Numbered from the stretch's first letter, positions 47,762 to 57,717 are shown. The stretch: 64,000 nt of DNA from Arcobacter sp. LA11 (GCF_001895145.1 NZ_BDIR01000004.1:1-64000); one strand, 5' to 3'. Numbers and translations are program-made. The notes: generated by a model not told the origin, from the letters alone.

Positions 47762-48619
47762 CTCTAGGTTTGTTATTAGAGTTTGCCCTAAGTTTATATT
47801 TGTTTGAGAACCTTCAATTGCTTTTCTTGTATCCTCAACTACACCATTAATTTTATTTTTAATTGTATCAGAACTTTCAAGTTGTCTATTTACATTACAA
47901 GAGATGCTATTTGAATTCTCACTATTTTGATTAGATACTTCAATTAAATTCTTTAATTTTTCTATAGCTTCTTTAGATATTTCTACACTATTTTTTACTA
48001 ATGATTGAACAGCTTCATTTTTACTTGTAACTGAACTTGTCATTTGGCTAATTGTATCAATTTCACTACCAATATTTAAAGTAGATTGTTTTGATGAAGC
48101 TGCAAGTTTTTTTACTTCAGATGCAACAATAGCAAAGCCTCTACCATATTCTTTTGCTTTTGAAGCTTCGATTGCGGCATTTATTGCAAGTAAGTTTGTC
48201 TGCATAGATATTTTATCATTTACTTGAACTAATTCTGTTATAGAACTATTTTTTTCATTTAGTTCAGAGATAGTTTTTGAAAATTCATCTATTGCATCTG
48301 ACATATTGTTTATTAAATCAAATAATTTTTGAACTAATTCAATAACATTTGTACTTTCATTTGATGCAAGTTTTGCAGAATTTAGAGAGTCACTTGACAT
48401 AGCTTGTATTTCATTTGAGTGATTTATAAAATTATTAACTAGTTTTTCAATGTTTTCAATTTCTGTTAATCTGGTTTTTGAGGCGCTATTTACATTTATT
48501 GCATTGTTAGTAATATTTTGTGCTATATTCAATGAATCATTTAGATTTAATTTATCAAAAAGTGTTGCTTTTTGTTTTAAAATTTCTAGCTCATTTGAGT
48601 CTATTTCTTGTGTTGACAC
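47753..48619 (-). CDS. Soluble methyl-accepting chemotaxis transducer
   Basis: A 288-residue protein with no membrane helix or ligand domain of known type. Residues about 60-285 form the signalling coiled coil; the hairpin tip reads [28 protein letters not shown], which binds CheA and CheW. No CheR-docking pentapeptide is present. It overlaps the NrtS-like gene by 19 bases and is probably controlled together with it, suggesting the small membrane protein provides input. Confidence 0.88.
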   Translation of the reverse strand: MSTQEIDSNELEILKQKATLFDKLNLNDSLNIAQNITNNAINVNSASKTRLTEIENIEKLVNNFINHSNEIQAMSSDSLNSAKLASNESTNVIELVQKLFDLINNMSDAIDEFSKTISELNEKNSSITELVQVNDKISMQTNLLAINAAIEASKAKEYGRGFAIVASEVKKLAASSKQSTLNIGSEIDTISQMTSSVTSKNEAVQSLVKNSVEISKEAIEKLKNLIEVSNQNSENSNSISCNVNRQLESSDTIKNKINGVVEDTRKAIEGSQTNINLGQTLITNLETK

Positions 48620-48993
48620 TTTTTATCCTTAATTGATGATATTTTCCATTGAGTTTTTTCATTACAATTATCACAAAATGGTATAACTTGCTCTTTTTTT
48701 ACTTCTAAACAGCTATTACAACTAGTACATCTTAGTATTGCATTATCAACTGCTTTCTCACCTACATGGAATTTTAATTTCATAGTAATTGCTGTATACA
48801 TTGAAACACAAAAGGGCACTGTAAATGTTAGAAAAAATTTAAAAAGATTTATATTTTGAAAATCTAATATAATTAGTTTTTCACCTTGGTTGATAAAATT
48901 AAGTATTATACCTACAACTAAAGCAATTTTTAATGCTCTAATAATAAGTTGTTTAGTACTTGCAATGGATAAAATAAGTTGTAGGTTTTGCAA
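48601..48993 (-). CDS. NrtS-like two-helix membrane protein with zinc-ribbon end
   Basis: A 130-residue protein. Residues 15-72 match the NrtS pattern ([20 protein letters not shown] and [14 protein letters not shown]), two short helices of a family linked to nitrate/nitrite passage in some bacteria. The tail carries a zinc ribbon with C89, C92, C95, C107 and C110. The start is TTG with AAGGA about five bases upstream. Overlap with the soluble transducer gene suggests a two-part sensor. The NrtS assignment is by pattern and not verified. Confidence 0.65.
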   Translation of the reverse strand: MQNLQLILSIASTKQLIIRALKIALVVGIILNFINQGEKLIILDFQNINLFKFFLTFTVPFCVSMYTAITMKLKFHVGEKAVDNAILRCTSCNSCLEVKKEQVIPFCDNCNEKTQWKISSIKDKKCQHKK

Positions 48994-49043
48994 TGTTTTC
49001 CTTCTTATATATCAATGAAAAAACATTGTATCATATAATTTGT

Positions 49044-49424
49044 TTATTGTCTGTTTATATATCTTTCCAAAATTATTTTTGCAGCTAAGGAGTCAATCCT
49101 TCCATCTCTCTTGTATTTTATTTCACCTTTTATTAAATCTTCCGCTTCAATAGAACTCATATTTTCTTCTTGAAATACAACTTCTTTTTCAAAATCAAGT
49201 AGTTTTACAAAATGATTAATTCTTTTTTGCATATCATCACTTGCACTAGGAAATCCAACAACAAGTTTTTCTATTTCCCATTCTTTTAAAACTGTTAAGA
49301 CATCATTTGAAGCTTGGTTTCTATTTTTGCGTAAAATTGCCGGAAGAGGCGTTACTATGTCACTTTGTAAGGATATTGCCATTCCTATTCTTTTTAGACC
49401 AATATCAATGCAAGCTAATTTCAA
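49044..49424 (-). CDS. ruvX: Putative pre-16S rRNA nuclease/Holliday resolvase YqgF
   Basis: A 126-residue RNase H-fold protein. The first catalytic Asp is in ACIDIGLKRIGMA, a Glu in VFQEENMSS, and the last Asp in DGRIDSLAAKIILE. Family members process the 5' end of 16S rRNA. Single gene with short gaps on both sides. Confidence 0.93.
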   Translation of the reverse strand: MKLACIDIGLKRIGMAISLQSDIVTPLPAILRKNRNQASNDVLTVLKEWEIEKLVVGFPSASDDMQKRINHFVKLLDFEKEVVFQEENMSSIEAEDLIKGEIKYKRDGRIDSLAAKIILERYINRQ

Positions 49425-49490
49425 TCAGTTTCCTTTAGTATATTTTAGATACTATTATATCCTTAAAAGAATAAAACTAGGAAAATATAA

Positions 49491-50111
49491 ATGAAATTAG
49501 CTGTTTTTGATTTTGATTCAACACTTATGGATGGTGAGACTATTGACTTTTTAGCCAAGCCTCTAGGTTTAGAAGAAAAAGTTGCAGGAATTACTGAAAA
49601 AGCTATGGCTGGAGAGCTTGATTTTTTTGAATCTTTAGTAGAGAGAGTATCTTTGTTAAAAGGTTTAGAGTATTCAAAAGCTGTTGAGATCTGTAAAGAT
49701 TTACCACTTATGCCGGGTGCTTATGAATTAATAAGTGAACTAAAAAAACAAGATTATAAAGTAGTGTGTTTTTCAGGTGGATTTAGAATTGGAACAACTC
49801 CTGCAAAGGAAAAACTTGGGCTTGATGCAGATTTTTCAAATATTTTACATGAAAAAGATGGGGTTTTAACAGGTCTTGTTGGTGGTGATATGATGTTTGG
49901 ATTTTCAAAAGGTGATATGATTCAAAGAGTTCAGTCAATGCTTGGAGTTTCGAAAGAGAATACTTTAGTTGCAGGAGATGGAGCAAATGACGTTTCTATG
50001 TTTCCCTATGCAGGTAAAAGAGTTGCATTTTGTGCAAGAGATATTCTAAAAAAAGAGGCTAATATTATTGTTGATACAAAAGATTTAACAAAAATATTAG
50101 ACCATATATAA
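49491..50111 (+). CDS. serB: Phosphoserine phosphatase
   Basis: A 206-residue HAD-superfamily enzyme for the last step of serine synthesis. The nucleophile motif is DFDSTLMDGETID, motif II is CFSGGF, and motif III/IV is AGDGANDVSM. AGGAAAAT precedes the ATG. It is shorter than E. coli SerB because it lacks the N-terminal regulatory domain. Confidence 0.93.
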   Translation: MKLAVFDFDSTLMDGETIDFLAKPLGLEEKVAGITEKAMAGELDFFESLVERVSLLKGLEYSKAVEICKDLPLMPGAYELISELKKQDYKVVCFSGGFRIGTTPAKEKLGLDADFSNILHEKDGVLTGLVGGDMMFGFSKGDMIQRVQSMLGVSKENTLVAGDGANDVSMFPYAGKRVAFCARDILKKEANIIVDTKDLTKILDHI

Positions 50112-50115
50112 AATA

Positions 50116-50133
50116 AGAAACATTCTTGTTTCT
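50116..50133 (+). terminator. Small hairpin after serB
   Basis: AGAAACA pairs with TGTTTCT across a TTCT loop just after the serB stop, with a T-rich tail. Confidence 0.45.
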
Positions 50134-50145
50134 CTTTAGAGTTTG

Positions 50146-50183
50146 TTTCTTTAACAATTTTTTATAAATTGTGTTAAAAGAAA
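50146..50183 (+). other. Long imperfect hairpin in the tal leader region
   Basis: TTTCTTTAACAATTT (50146-50160) pairs with AAATTGTGTTAAAAGAAA (50166-50183) with small bulges. It could be a second serB terminator or an operator upstream of tal. Confidence 0.4.
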
Positions 50184-50195
50184 TTTAAAAATAAT

Positions 50196-50222
50196 AGGTA
50201 CCTAAAAAAAGGAACCTTTTTT
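50196..50222 (+). other. Terminator-like hairpin before the tal ribosome site
   Basis: AGGTACC and GGAACCT pair with one mismatch across an A-rich loop, followed by six T, and end directly before the AAGG ribosome site of tal. The layout resembles a leader attenuator, but the stem is short. Confidence 0.35.
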
Positions 50223-50234
50223 AAGGAATAAATA

Positions 50235-51230
50235 ATGAGTTTAAAAGAAGATATTAATTTTTCATTGTGGTGTGATTTTATTGAAAGAGATTTTTTAGAA
50301 AATAAGTTTCAAGATATCATAAAGGATGAAATAATTCATGGAGCTACTTCAAACCCAGCAATTTTTGAATCATCAATTTCTAACTCAGTTGCATATGCAC
50401 AACAACTTCAAATGTTACAAGCAAATGAAGCAAAGACTATTTATGAAGAATTAGCAATTACAGATATAAAAAGAGCTGCAGAACTTTTAGATGATTTACA
50501 TCTTGAAGATTTAAATGATGGATTTATCTCTATTGAAGTTGACCCTTTATTATGTGATGATACGCAAGGGACTATTGAAGAGGGTATTAGATTAAATTCA
50601 CAAATTGGTTCAGATAATGTTATGATTAAAGTACCTGCAACAGAGGCAGGATACGAAGCTATGAAAGAGCTTACTTCAAATGGTATTCATGTAAATGCAA
50701 CTTTAATTTTCTCTCCTGAGCAGGCTATAAAATGTGCAAAAGCATTAGATGAAGGAATAAAAGCATCAAATAAAGATATTAAAGCAGTAGTTTCTGTATT
50801 TGTTTCAAGATTTGATAGAATGTGTGATTTAGAATTTAAAGAAAAAGGTCTAGAAACTGGTAAACTTGGAATTATGAATGCTACAAAATGTTACCATGAA
50901 GTTGAAAAAATAGCTAACAAAAATATTAGAACACTTTTTGCAAGTACTGGCGTAAAAGGTGATGACTTACCTCAAAGTTATTATGTAGATACACTAATTT
51001 ATCCAAACTCTGTAAATACTGCACCTTTAGCTACTATAGAAGACTGGTTAGAAAATGGTAAAAAAGAAGAATCAGAAATCATTTCAGAAGTAGATTGTGA
51101 CAAATATTTTGAAATATTAATGTCAAATAAAATAGATGTAAATAGAGTGTACGATGAGCTTTTAAATGATGGATTGGAGTCTTTTAAAGATTCATTTAAA
51201 GTACTTCTTTCAAAATTACAAAAAAATTAA
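50235..51230 (+). CDS. tal: Transaldolase
   Basis: A 331-residue class I aldolase of the pentose phosphate pathway moving a three-carbon dihydroxyacetone unit. The Schiff-base lysine is in NVMIKVPATEAG, with GATSNPAIF at the N-terminus and VSVFVSRFDR later. It has the longer form found in many Campylobacterota and actinobacteria. It sits between serB and aroF; its product erythrose-4-phosphate is a substrate of the next enzyme. Confidence 0.94.
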   Translation: MSLKEDINFSLWCDFIERDFLENKFQDIIKDEIIHGATSNPAIFESSISNSVAYAQQLQMLQANEAKTIYEELAITDIKRAAELLDDLHLEDLNDGFISIEVDPLLCDDTQGTIEEGIRLNSQIGSDNVMIKVPATEAGYEAMKELTSNGIHVNATLIFSPEQAIKCAKALDEGIKASNKDIKAVVSVFVSRFDRMCDLEFKEKGLETGKLGIMNATKCYHEVEKIANKNIRTLFASTGVKGDDLPQSYYVDTLIYPNSVNTAPLATIEDWLENGKKEESEIISEVDCDKYFEILMSNKIDVNRVYDELLNDGLESFKDSFKVLLSKLQKN

Positions 51231-51243
51231 ATTTATAAAAAAG

Positions 51244-51269
51244 TAACCTAGAAGTAACTTTCTAGGTTA
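51244..51269 (+). terminator. Hairpin after tal
   Basis: A perfect 10-bp stem TAACCTAGAA/TTCTAGGTTA with a six-base loop lies 14 bases after the stop. It has no T run, so it may be a weak terminator or an mRNA 3' end. Confidence 0.5.
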
Positions 51270-51332
51270 TATATAAACTACTTAAGTCAAATTTCGATAA
51301 AATCCCTAACTATTTAAAAACAAGGTAAGATT

Positions 51333-52685
51333 ATGAATAACTGGAATCCTAGTAGTTGGAGAGATTTTCCAATAAAACAACAACCAACATACACAGATTT
51401 AGAAAAATTAAAAAAAGTAGAGAAAGAATTATCATCTTATCCTCCTTTGATTTTTGCAGGTGAAGCAGAAAGATTAAAAGGACAATTAGCAAATGTAGCA
51501 GCAGGGAAAGCTTTCCTTTTACAAGGTGGAGATTGTGCTGAGTCATTTGATGCTTTTAATGCAAATAATATTAAAGACTTATTTAAAGTAATGATGCAAA
51601 TGGCAGTAGTTTTAACTTTTTCAGGTGGATGTCCTGTTGTAAAAGTTGGACGAGTTGCTGGACAGTTTGCAAAGCCAAGATCTGCTGATTTTGAAGAAGT
51701 AAATGGAATTTCATTGCCTTCTTATAGAGGTGATATTATTAATACTGCTGGTTTTTCAGAAAAAGAGAGAACACCAAAAGCAAAAAGACTTTTAAAAGCT
51801 TATAACCAAAGTGCATCAACTCTAAACTTACTTAGAGCATTTGCTAGAGGTGGAATGGCAGATTTACATCAAGTTCACGCATGGAATTTAGATTTTGTTA
51901 AAGACAATGCTTTAGGTGAAAAATATGATCAACTAGCAGCAAAAATTTCTGAAACAATGAAGTTTATGGAAGCCTGTGGAATTACTGGTGATAATACAGT
52001 ACAACTTAAAGAAACAGTACTTTATACTTCACATGAAGCACTATTACTTAATTATGAAGAAGCTTTAACTAGACAAGATTCGTTAAGTGGAAAATGGTAT
52101 GACTGTTCTGCTCATATGTTATGGATTGGTGATAGAACTAGAGATTTAGATGGTGCACACTTAGAGTATTTTAGAGGTATTAATAACCCAATTGGTTGTA
52201 AAGTTGGACCTTCTATGAAAGAAGATGAATTACTTAAACTTATTGATGCTTTAAATCCAGAAAATGAAGCTGGTAGACTTAACTTAATAGTTAGAATGGG
52301 ACATGATAAAGTATCTGATATTTTCCCTAAGCTTTTAAAAAGAGTTGAGAGTGAAGGAAAAAATATCGTATGGTCTTGTGATCCTATGCATGGAAATGTA
52401 GAAAAAGCTCCAAATGGATATAAAACAAGAGATTTTGCAAATATTTTATCTGAGGTAAAACAGTTCTTCCAAATCCATAAAGCACAAGGAAGTGTTGCAG
52501 GTGGTATTCACTTAGAAATGACTGGACAAAATGTAACAGAATGTACAGGAAGTACAAGTTCAGCAATTACAGCTGATGGACTTGCAAGTAGATATCATAC
52601 TCAATGTGATCCACGATTAAATGCAGACCAATCTTTAGAGCTAGCATTTATGATTGCTGATACTTTAAAAGAGGCTAGAAATTAA
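51333..52685 (+). CDS. aroF: Class II 3-deoxy-7-phosphoheptulonate synthase
   Basis: A 450-residue plant-type DAHP synthase, the first step of aromatic amino acid synthesis, joining phosphoenolpyruvate and erythrose-4-phosphate. The metal-binding [11 protein letters not shown] motif, [13 protein letters not shown], and the C-terminal [15 protein letters not shown] segment are all present. A TAAAAT-type -10 box lies near 51298. A strong terminator follows. The symbol is used for the activity; species names differ. Confidence 0.94.
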   Translation: MNNWNPSSWRDFPIKQQPTYTDLEKLKKVEKELSSYPPLIFAGEAERLKGQLANVAAGKAFLLQGGDCAESFDAFNANNIKDLFKVMMQMAVVLTFSGGCPVVKVGRVAGQFAKPRSADFEEVNGISLPSYRGDIINTAGFSEKERTPKAKRLLKAYNQSASTLNLLRAFARGGMADLHQVHAWNLDFVKDNALGEKYDQLAAKISETMKFMEACGITGDNTVQLKETVLYTSHEALLLNYEEALTRQDSLSGKWYDCSAHMLWIGDRTRDLDGAHLEYFRGINNPIGCKVGPSMKEDELLKLIDALNPENEAGRLNLIVRMGHDKVSDIFPKLLKRVESEGKNIVWSCDPMHGNVEKAPNGYKTRDFANILSEVKQFFQIHKAQGSVAGGIHLEMTGQNVTECTGSTSSAITADGLASRYHTQCDPRLNADQSLELAFMIADTLKEARN

Positions 52686-52703
52686 TTTTAATTTATAGGC
52701 ATA

Positions 52704-52740
52704 AAAAAAGGGAGAATAGAAAATCTATTCTCCCTTTTTT
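52704..52740. terminator. Strong bidirectional terminator between aroF and the selenoprotein-like gene
   Basis: A perfect 17-bp stem with an AAA loop: the left arm is six A then GGGAGAATAGA and the right arm ends in six T. It can stop transcription from both sides. Confidence 0.92.
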
Positions 52741-52750
52741 ATTTTAAACT

Positions 52751-53092
52751 TTATAAAAAAGTCTCTTTATAAATCTCTTCTTTAAATCCTACAAGAACTT
52801 TATCATCATATTCAACAATTGGTCTTTTAAGAAGCATTGGCTCTTTACAAAGCCATTCAAATTTACCATTATCATCTAAGTTTAGTTCTTTTAGTTTTAA
52901 ACTTCTGTATTTTGTTCCACGAGAATTAAATACTACGTCAATACCTGCTTTTTCAATCCAAGACTTGATAGAAGTTGAAGCTGGTGTCTCTTTTTTTAAA
53001 TCAAAAAAGTCAGCTTCTATATTGTTATCCTTAAAAAACCTTAAGGCTTTTCTAACAGAGTCTCAGGTTTTTATTCCAATTACCTGAATCAT
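52751..53092 (-). CDS. ArsC/Spx-family (YffB-like) oxidoreductase, probable selenoprotein with in-frame TGA
   Basis: Read on the minus strand from ATG 53092 this is 113 codons with one internal stop, TGA at 53065-53063 (codon 10). The start reads MIQVIGIKT-TGA-DSVRKALRFF, aligning the TGA with the catalytic Cys of the family pattern YGIKNCDTVKKAL. The rest is intact and conserved-looking: FNSRGTKYR, LLKRPIVEY and VGFKEE. No other stop or frameshift occurs. AAGGA lies six bases upstream of this ATG; an ATG one codon earlier is possible. The best reading is selenocysteine at the active site, supported by a hairpin just downstream. The alternative is a recent nonsense mutation or sequencing error. 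This is distinct from the arsC at 14899. Exact reaction unknown. Confidence 0.8.
53023..53057 (-). promoter_or_regulatory. Candidate bacterial SECIS hairpin
   Basis: In the mRNA, starting 16 bases after the TGA, CCUUAA pairs with UUAAGG and closes the loop GGUUUU, so the loop begins 22 bases after the stop. A lower helix UGUUA/UAACA adds five pairs below an internal loop (GAAAAG opposite A). Known bacterial elements have a short stem about 16-37 bases after UGA and G among the first loop bases, as in the GGUCU loop of E. coli fdhF. Confidence 0.6.
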
Positions 53093-53192
53093 CATTATTC
53101 CTTAAAAATGTCCCATTTTGAAGGGATCTATTCATATTTGTCTACTTTTTAACAGAATTTATAAAAAATCCTTAAAAGTAGGAAAACTCTAA

Positions 53193-53213
53193 AGGACTTT
53201 ACGCGTAAAGCCT
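53193..53213 (-). terminator. Palindromic hairpin at the gatC stop codon
   Basis: The perfect palindrome CTTTACGCGTAAAG is extended by AGG and CCT with one bulged A. It overlaps the gatC stop and is followed on the minus strand by a moderately T-rich stretch. Confidence 0.5.
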
Positions 53214-53502
53214 ATTCTATAATTTTTGGTACGATAAAGTACCCTTCTTCACTTTTTGGAGCGTGTTTTAAAATATGATTTGAAAGCTCTAAGTCTTGAC
53301 TTGCCACATCTTCTCTTAAAGGTGTTCCACCTTCAATAGTACTAAATGTTGCTTCAATATTAGATACATCAATTTCATTTAAATTTTCAACAAAGTTAAT
53401 AATATCAGCAAGCTCAGACTTTAAGTTTTCTTTTTTTGCATCTTCAATCTCTAAAGAAGAAAGCTTTGCTAACTTATTAATTAGTTTATCATCAACTGTC
53501 AT
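53212..53502 (-). CDS. gatC: Asp-tRNA(Asn)/Glu-tRNA(Gln) amidotransferase subunit C
   Basis: A 96-residue subunit of GatCAB, which converts Glu-tRNA(Gln) and Asp-tRNA(Asn) to the amidated forms. The helical N-terminus LINKLAKLSSLEIED, the NEIDVSNIEATF segment and the terminal SEEGYFIVPKIIE are typical. gatA and gatB are not in this window. Its start overlaps the upstream gene by 11 bases. Confidence 0.94.
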   Translation of the reverse strand: MTVDDKLINKLAKLSSLEIEDAKKENLKSELADIINFVENLNEIDVSNIEATFSTIEGGTPLREDVASQDLELSNHILKHAPKSEEGYFIVPKIIE

Positions 53503-54076
53503 TTTTTTCCTTCATACATTTTATGTGAGTATTTACCTCTTTTGTATAATCTTTTAACCAAAGATTTACAACAGTTCCTTTTAGTGGAGTCGAGTCTCCT
53601 TTAACTCCATAAATAAATACTGACATTGTAAAATAGGTATTATTATACCTAAAAAGAGTTTGTTCTGGAGTTAACTGCATTTCATATGCATCTTCTAAAT
53701 AATCATTCCAAAAATTTTCAAAGTCATCATTTATTGTGTTTGCAATATCTGTATCTGCAAACCTATAAATTTCAGCACGTGCAAGATTTACTTCATCAAT
53801 TTTATTGTTCATTTTTTTATATTTCCAAAAGCCTGATTTTATAGGATATATATACTCTTTATCTTTTACAAAATAATCTTTTTTTAATACTTTATCATTT
53901 ATTTTAATTTCATTATCAAACTTTGTATCTATAAAAATTCCATTTGGAAAGTTTTCATCCAAAAGTTCTGATAATGCTTCTGGTGTTTCATAGAATTTTT
54001 CAGGGTTAAAATATGGGCTACATTCATTTGCATTTAAAATATTAAAGCAGAGAAGAAAAAGTAATACTTTTATCAA
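53492..54076 (-). CDS. Uncharacterised exported protein
   Basis: A 194-residue protein not recognised. The TTG at 54076 is preferred: AGGA lies about seven bases upstream and the product then starts with a clear signal peptide (IKVLLFLLCFNILNAN). An ATG 48 bases earlier would add a charged tail inside tgt. The mature part is rich in aromatic and acidic residues, with few cysteines, and has no membrane helix, so it should be periplasmic. Sandwiched between tgt and gatC, probably in one transcript. Confidence 0.75.
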   Translation of the reverse strand: MIKVLLFLLCFNILNANECSPYFNPEKFYETPEALSELLDENFPNGIFIDTKFDNEIKINDKVLKKDYFVKDKEYIYPIKSGFWKYKKMNNKIDEVNLARAEIYRFADTDIANTINDDFENFWNDYLEDAYEMQLTPEQTLFRYNNTYFTMSVFIYGVKGDSTPLKGTVVNLWLKDYTKEVNTHIKCMKEKNDS

Positions 54077-54086
54077 AATAACAATC

Positions 54087-55208
<1,122 letters not shown>

Positions 55209-55306
55209 TTATTTTTCATTTCCTTTTACTAAAATAAGATTATATCTAAGAAATGATTGATATATAATTTCACAAGCATAAAATAATTAAATAAAGTTAT
55301 TTATTT

Positions 55307-55344
55307 TTGACTTTATAAATCTAATATATAAAAAGTGTTACAAT
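55307..55344 (+). promoter_or_regulatory. Possible promoter elements before the TolC operon
   Basis: TTGACT (55307-55312) and TACAAT (55339-55344) are present but 26 bp apart; TATATA at 55325-55330 is too close. The gap of 155 bases before the operon is AT-rich and shows no operator or hairpin. Confidence 0.3.
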
Positions 55345-55363
55345 TTCAGTTAAGGATTAATAA

Positions 55364-56839
55364 ATGAAAAGAATATTATTTGTTATTTTTATACTATCTT
55401 CAACTGTCTTTTCTAGAGAGTTAGTACTTACCTTAGATGAAGCCATAGACTTAGCTCTAAAAAATAATGCTTTAAATAGAATCTCAAAACTTAATTTAGA
55501 AATTGCAAATGCTCAATATCAACAAGCTCTTAGTTCAAATTATCCAAGTTTAGATGCAGTTTTTTATGCTTCAAGAGATAAAAATGATACAATTTTTCAA
55601 CAAAGAGGAGTTTTTACTTTATCTTCTGATTTGACAAAAACTTTGGCTTTAGCAAATACTTTAAATATTCCAGAAGATGCTCCCGGTATATTGACTACTA
55701 GAACAGCTACTCAGGCTGTAATTTCAGGAACACCATCTAGTTCTTTTCCTAGTGGTGAAATCAGTGCAGATATTGATACCAAAGCAAAAGGCCGAGATAC
55801 TGCAAGAGGTCAATTAGAATTAAATTATCCTATTTACACAGGTGGAAAGTTATCTGCAATAATTGAGCAAGCTAGATTAAACAAAAGCATTATGAAACAA
55901 TCAATTGTAAGAGATGAAAATAGTATAGTATTTGATGTTAAAAAGTATTATTATGGGTATGTTTTAACAAGTGAATTATCAAAATTAGTAAATAAAATTT
56001 ATGATAATATGAAATTTAGTACTGAACTAGCAAAAGAATTTTTAGAAAATGGTAGTGATTTGAAAATCAATAAAACAGATTATTTAAATGCAAAATTAAC
56101 TACTTCTCTTATTCAATCTACATTAGCCAAGATTGAATTAAATAAAAAAATGCTTGAAGGTGCAATTTCAAATTTAGTAGGTTTAAAATATAGTGATAAT
56201 TTGAAAATAGTTTATGATAATCAAAGTATTTTAAAGCAAAATAAGTCATTGCAAGAGTTAATTAAAAAGTCATATGATTTAAACCCTGATATGAATAGTA
56301 TAAATCTTGCATTAAAAATTAAAAAGCAACAAATCAAAGAGGCAGATTCAAATAACTATCCTATGGTAAATTTATTTGGAAATGTAAGTAAGACTTATAA
56401 TTCATATGAGTATGGATACTTAAATGAAGACAATGAAAACTCGTGGAGTATCGGTGTCGCATTGAAATTGTCTCTTTTTGATGGTTTTAAAACGAAAAAT
56501 AAAGTTATAGAGAAAAAGATAGATAAAAAAATTGTTGAAGAGCAAAAGGTTCTTTTAGAAGAGGGATTAGCTCTACAGCTTAAAAATGAGTTTATAAAAA
56601 GTTCAATTGGATATAAACAAATTGAAATATTAAAAGATGCAGTTAAAACAGCTAGTGAAAATAGTAGAATGAATTTTAAAGGATTTCAGTATGAAATGAT
56701 TGAAGCAAAAGAGTTAATTCAATCACAACTTATTGAAGTATATGTGAAAGCAGATCATTTAAAATATATTCATGATTATTTAGTATCTTTAGCTACCATT
56801 GATAAATTAGTTGGTACCAAAATAGATGAGAAATTTTAA
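55364..56839 (+). CDS. TolC-family outer-membrane channel protein
   Basis: A 491-residue outer-membrane efflux protein with signal peptide (MKRILFVIFILSSTVFS) and two long helical repeats: LTLDEAIDLALKNNALNR near residue 23 and a second repeat from about residue 300 (LIKKSYDLNPDMNSINLAL). The family forms trimeric channels for type I secretion or drug efflux. No inner-membrane pump or adaptor follows; instead it heads an operon of binding proteins and a kinase. Its end overlaps the next gene by 14 bases. Confidence 0.88.
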   Translation: MKRILFVIFILSSTVFSRELVLTLDEAIDLALKNNALNRISKLNLEIANAQYQQALSSNYPSLDAVFYASRDKNDTIFQQRGVFTLSSDLTKTLALANTLNIPEDAPGILTTRTATQAVISGTPSSSFPSGEISADIDTKAKGRDTARGQLELNYPIYTGGKLSAIIEQARLNKSIMKQSIVRDENSIVFDVKKYYYGYVLTSELSKLVNKIYDNMKFSTELAKEFLENGSDLKINKTDYLNAKLTTSLIQSTLAKIELNKKMLEGAISNLVGLKYSDNLKIVYDNQSILKQNKSLQELIKKSYDLNPDMNSINLALKIKKQQIKEADSNNYPMVNLFGNVSKTYNSYEYGYLNEDNENSWSIGVALKLSLFDGFKTKNKVIEKKIDKKIVEEQKVLLEEGLALQLKNEFIKSSIGYKQIEILKDAVKTASENSRMNFKGFQYEMIEAKELIQSQLIEVYVKADHLKYIHDYLVSLATIDKLVGTKIDEKF

Positions 56840-57716
56840 ATATTTATATATCATATTATTTTTAGCTCTTTCTTTAAATGCCGTGAATAAGGATTTAACA
56901 AAAGAGTATTACTTTGGTGTAGCAATAAATAAATTTAATAAAGCCAATCAAAATCGAATAAAATATTTACTTCTTAGACTTACGAATGAAATGCAAAGTT
57001 TGTATAAAGCAAAGATAAACATTGTATTTATAGAAAATGACAAGGATTTGTTAAAAGATTTTCAATCATTTAATAAAATGAATGCAATGGTAGTTTATAC
57101 AAACTTTTATTTACAAAATAAAGAAGAGTTAAAAAAAGTATCAATGAATCCATTTTTATTTAATAGTGCTAGCCAAGAGAAAAACCAATACTATTTAATA
57201 GCAAATAAAGAATCAAATATAAAAACAGTAAAAGATTTAAAAAATAAGACCTATGCAGGCTATGTTGCAGATGATGGATATGAGGTATGGTTAGATTATA
57301 TAGTTAGAAAAGAATTAAACACTTCTATTGAAAATATTATTAAAGAAAAAAATATAAAACAAAAAAACAAAAAGCTACTTTTAGATGTCTACTTTAATAA
57401 ATCAGATTTTACAGTTGTATCAAAAGTAGTATATAACGATATGCTTTTATTAAATCCTGCAATAGAAAAAAATACAGTAATAATAGAAAAGTCAGAACCA
57501 ATTTTCTTTTTTGGTTTAGGTTTATTTCATAAAAATACTCCTAAAGAGCTTGTTGAAGACTTCTTTAAAATAGTAGATAATGGGGATTTTAATAGAAAGT
57601 TTAAAGAATTATTTCTAATATTAAATTTATACGGCTTACAAAAAACATCTTTTGAAGATTTAAGAAGTTTAGATACTTACTATGATGAATATAATAGATT
57701 AAAAAAGAGTAACTAA
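56826..57716 (+). CDS. PhnD-like periplasmic binding protein, paralog 1
   Basis: A 296-residue protein with signal peptide (MRNFKYLYIILFLALSLNA) and a type 2 periplasmic-binding fold: YYFGVAINKFNK strand, YYLIANKESNIKTVKDLKNKTYAG hinge region and DVYFNKSDFTVVSK. Related to phosphonate-binding PhnD proteins. It shares the tail motif KSEPIFFFGLGLFHK with the three later paralogs but is the most diverged of the four. Next to the kinase by one base. Ligand unknown. Confidence 0.75.
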   Translation: MRNFKYLYIILFLALSLNAVNKDLTKEYYFGVAINKFNKANQNRIKYLLLRLTNEMQSLYKAKINIVFIENDKDLLKDFQSFNKMNAMVVYTNFYLQNKEELKKVSMNPFLFNSASQEKNQYYLIANKESNIKTVKDLKNKTYAGYVADDGYEVWLDYIVRKELNTSIENIIKEKNIKQKNKKLLLDVYFNKSDFTVVSKVVYNDMLLLNPAIEKNTVIIEKSEPIFFFGLGLFHKNTPKELVEDFFKIVDNGDFNRKFKELFLILNLYGLQKTSFEDLRSLDTYYDEYNRLKKSN

Positions 57717-57717
57717 A

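Noticed and set aside
52751-53092. Reading the ArsC-like gene as an ordinary pseudogene
   Set aside because: Only one stop occurs, it is TGA, it sits at the catalytic cysteine, the ribosome site and all later motifs are intact, and a SECIS-like hairpin follows. Not fully excluded, but less likely than recoding.
55364-56839. The TolC protein as the secretion partner of the giant adhesin
   Set aside because: They lie 45 kb apart, and no T1SS ATPase or adaptor is present near either; no sequence evidence links them.
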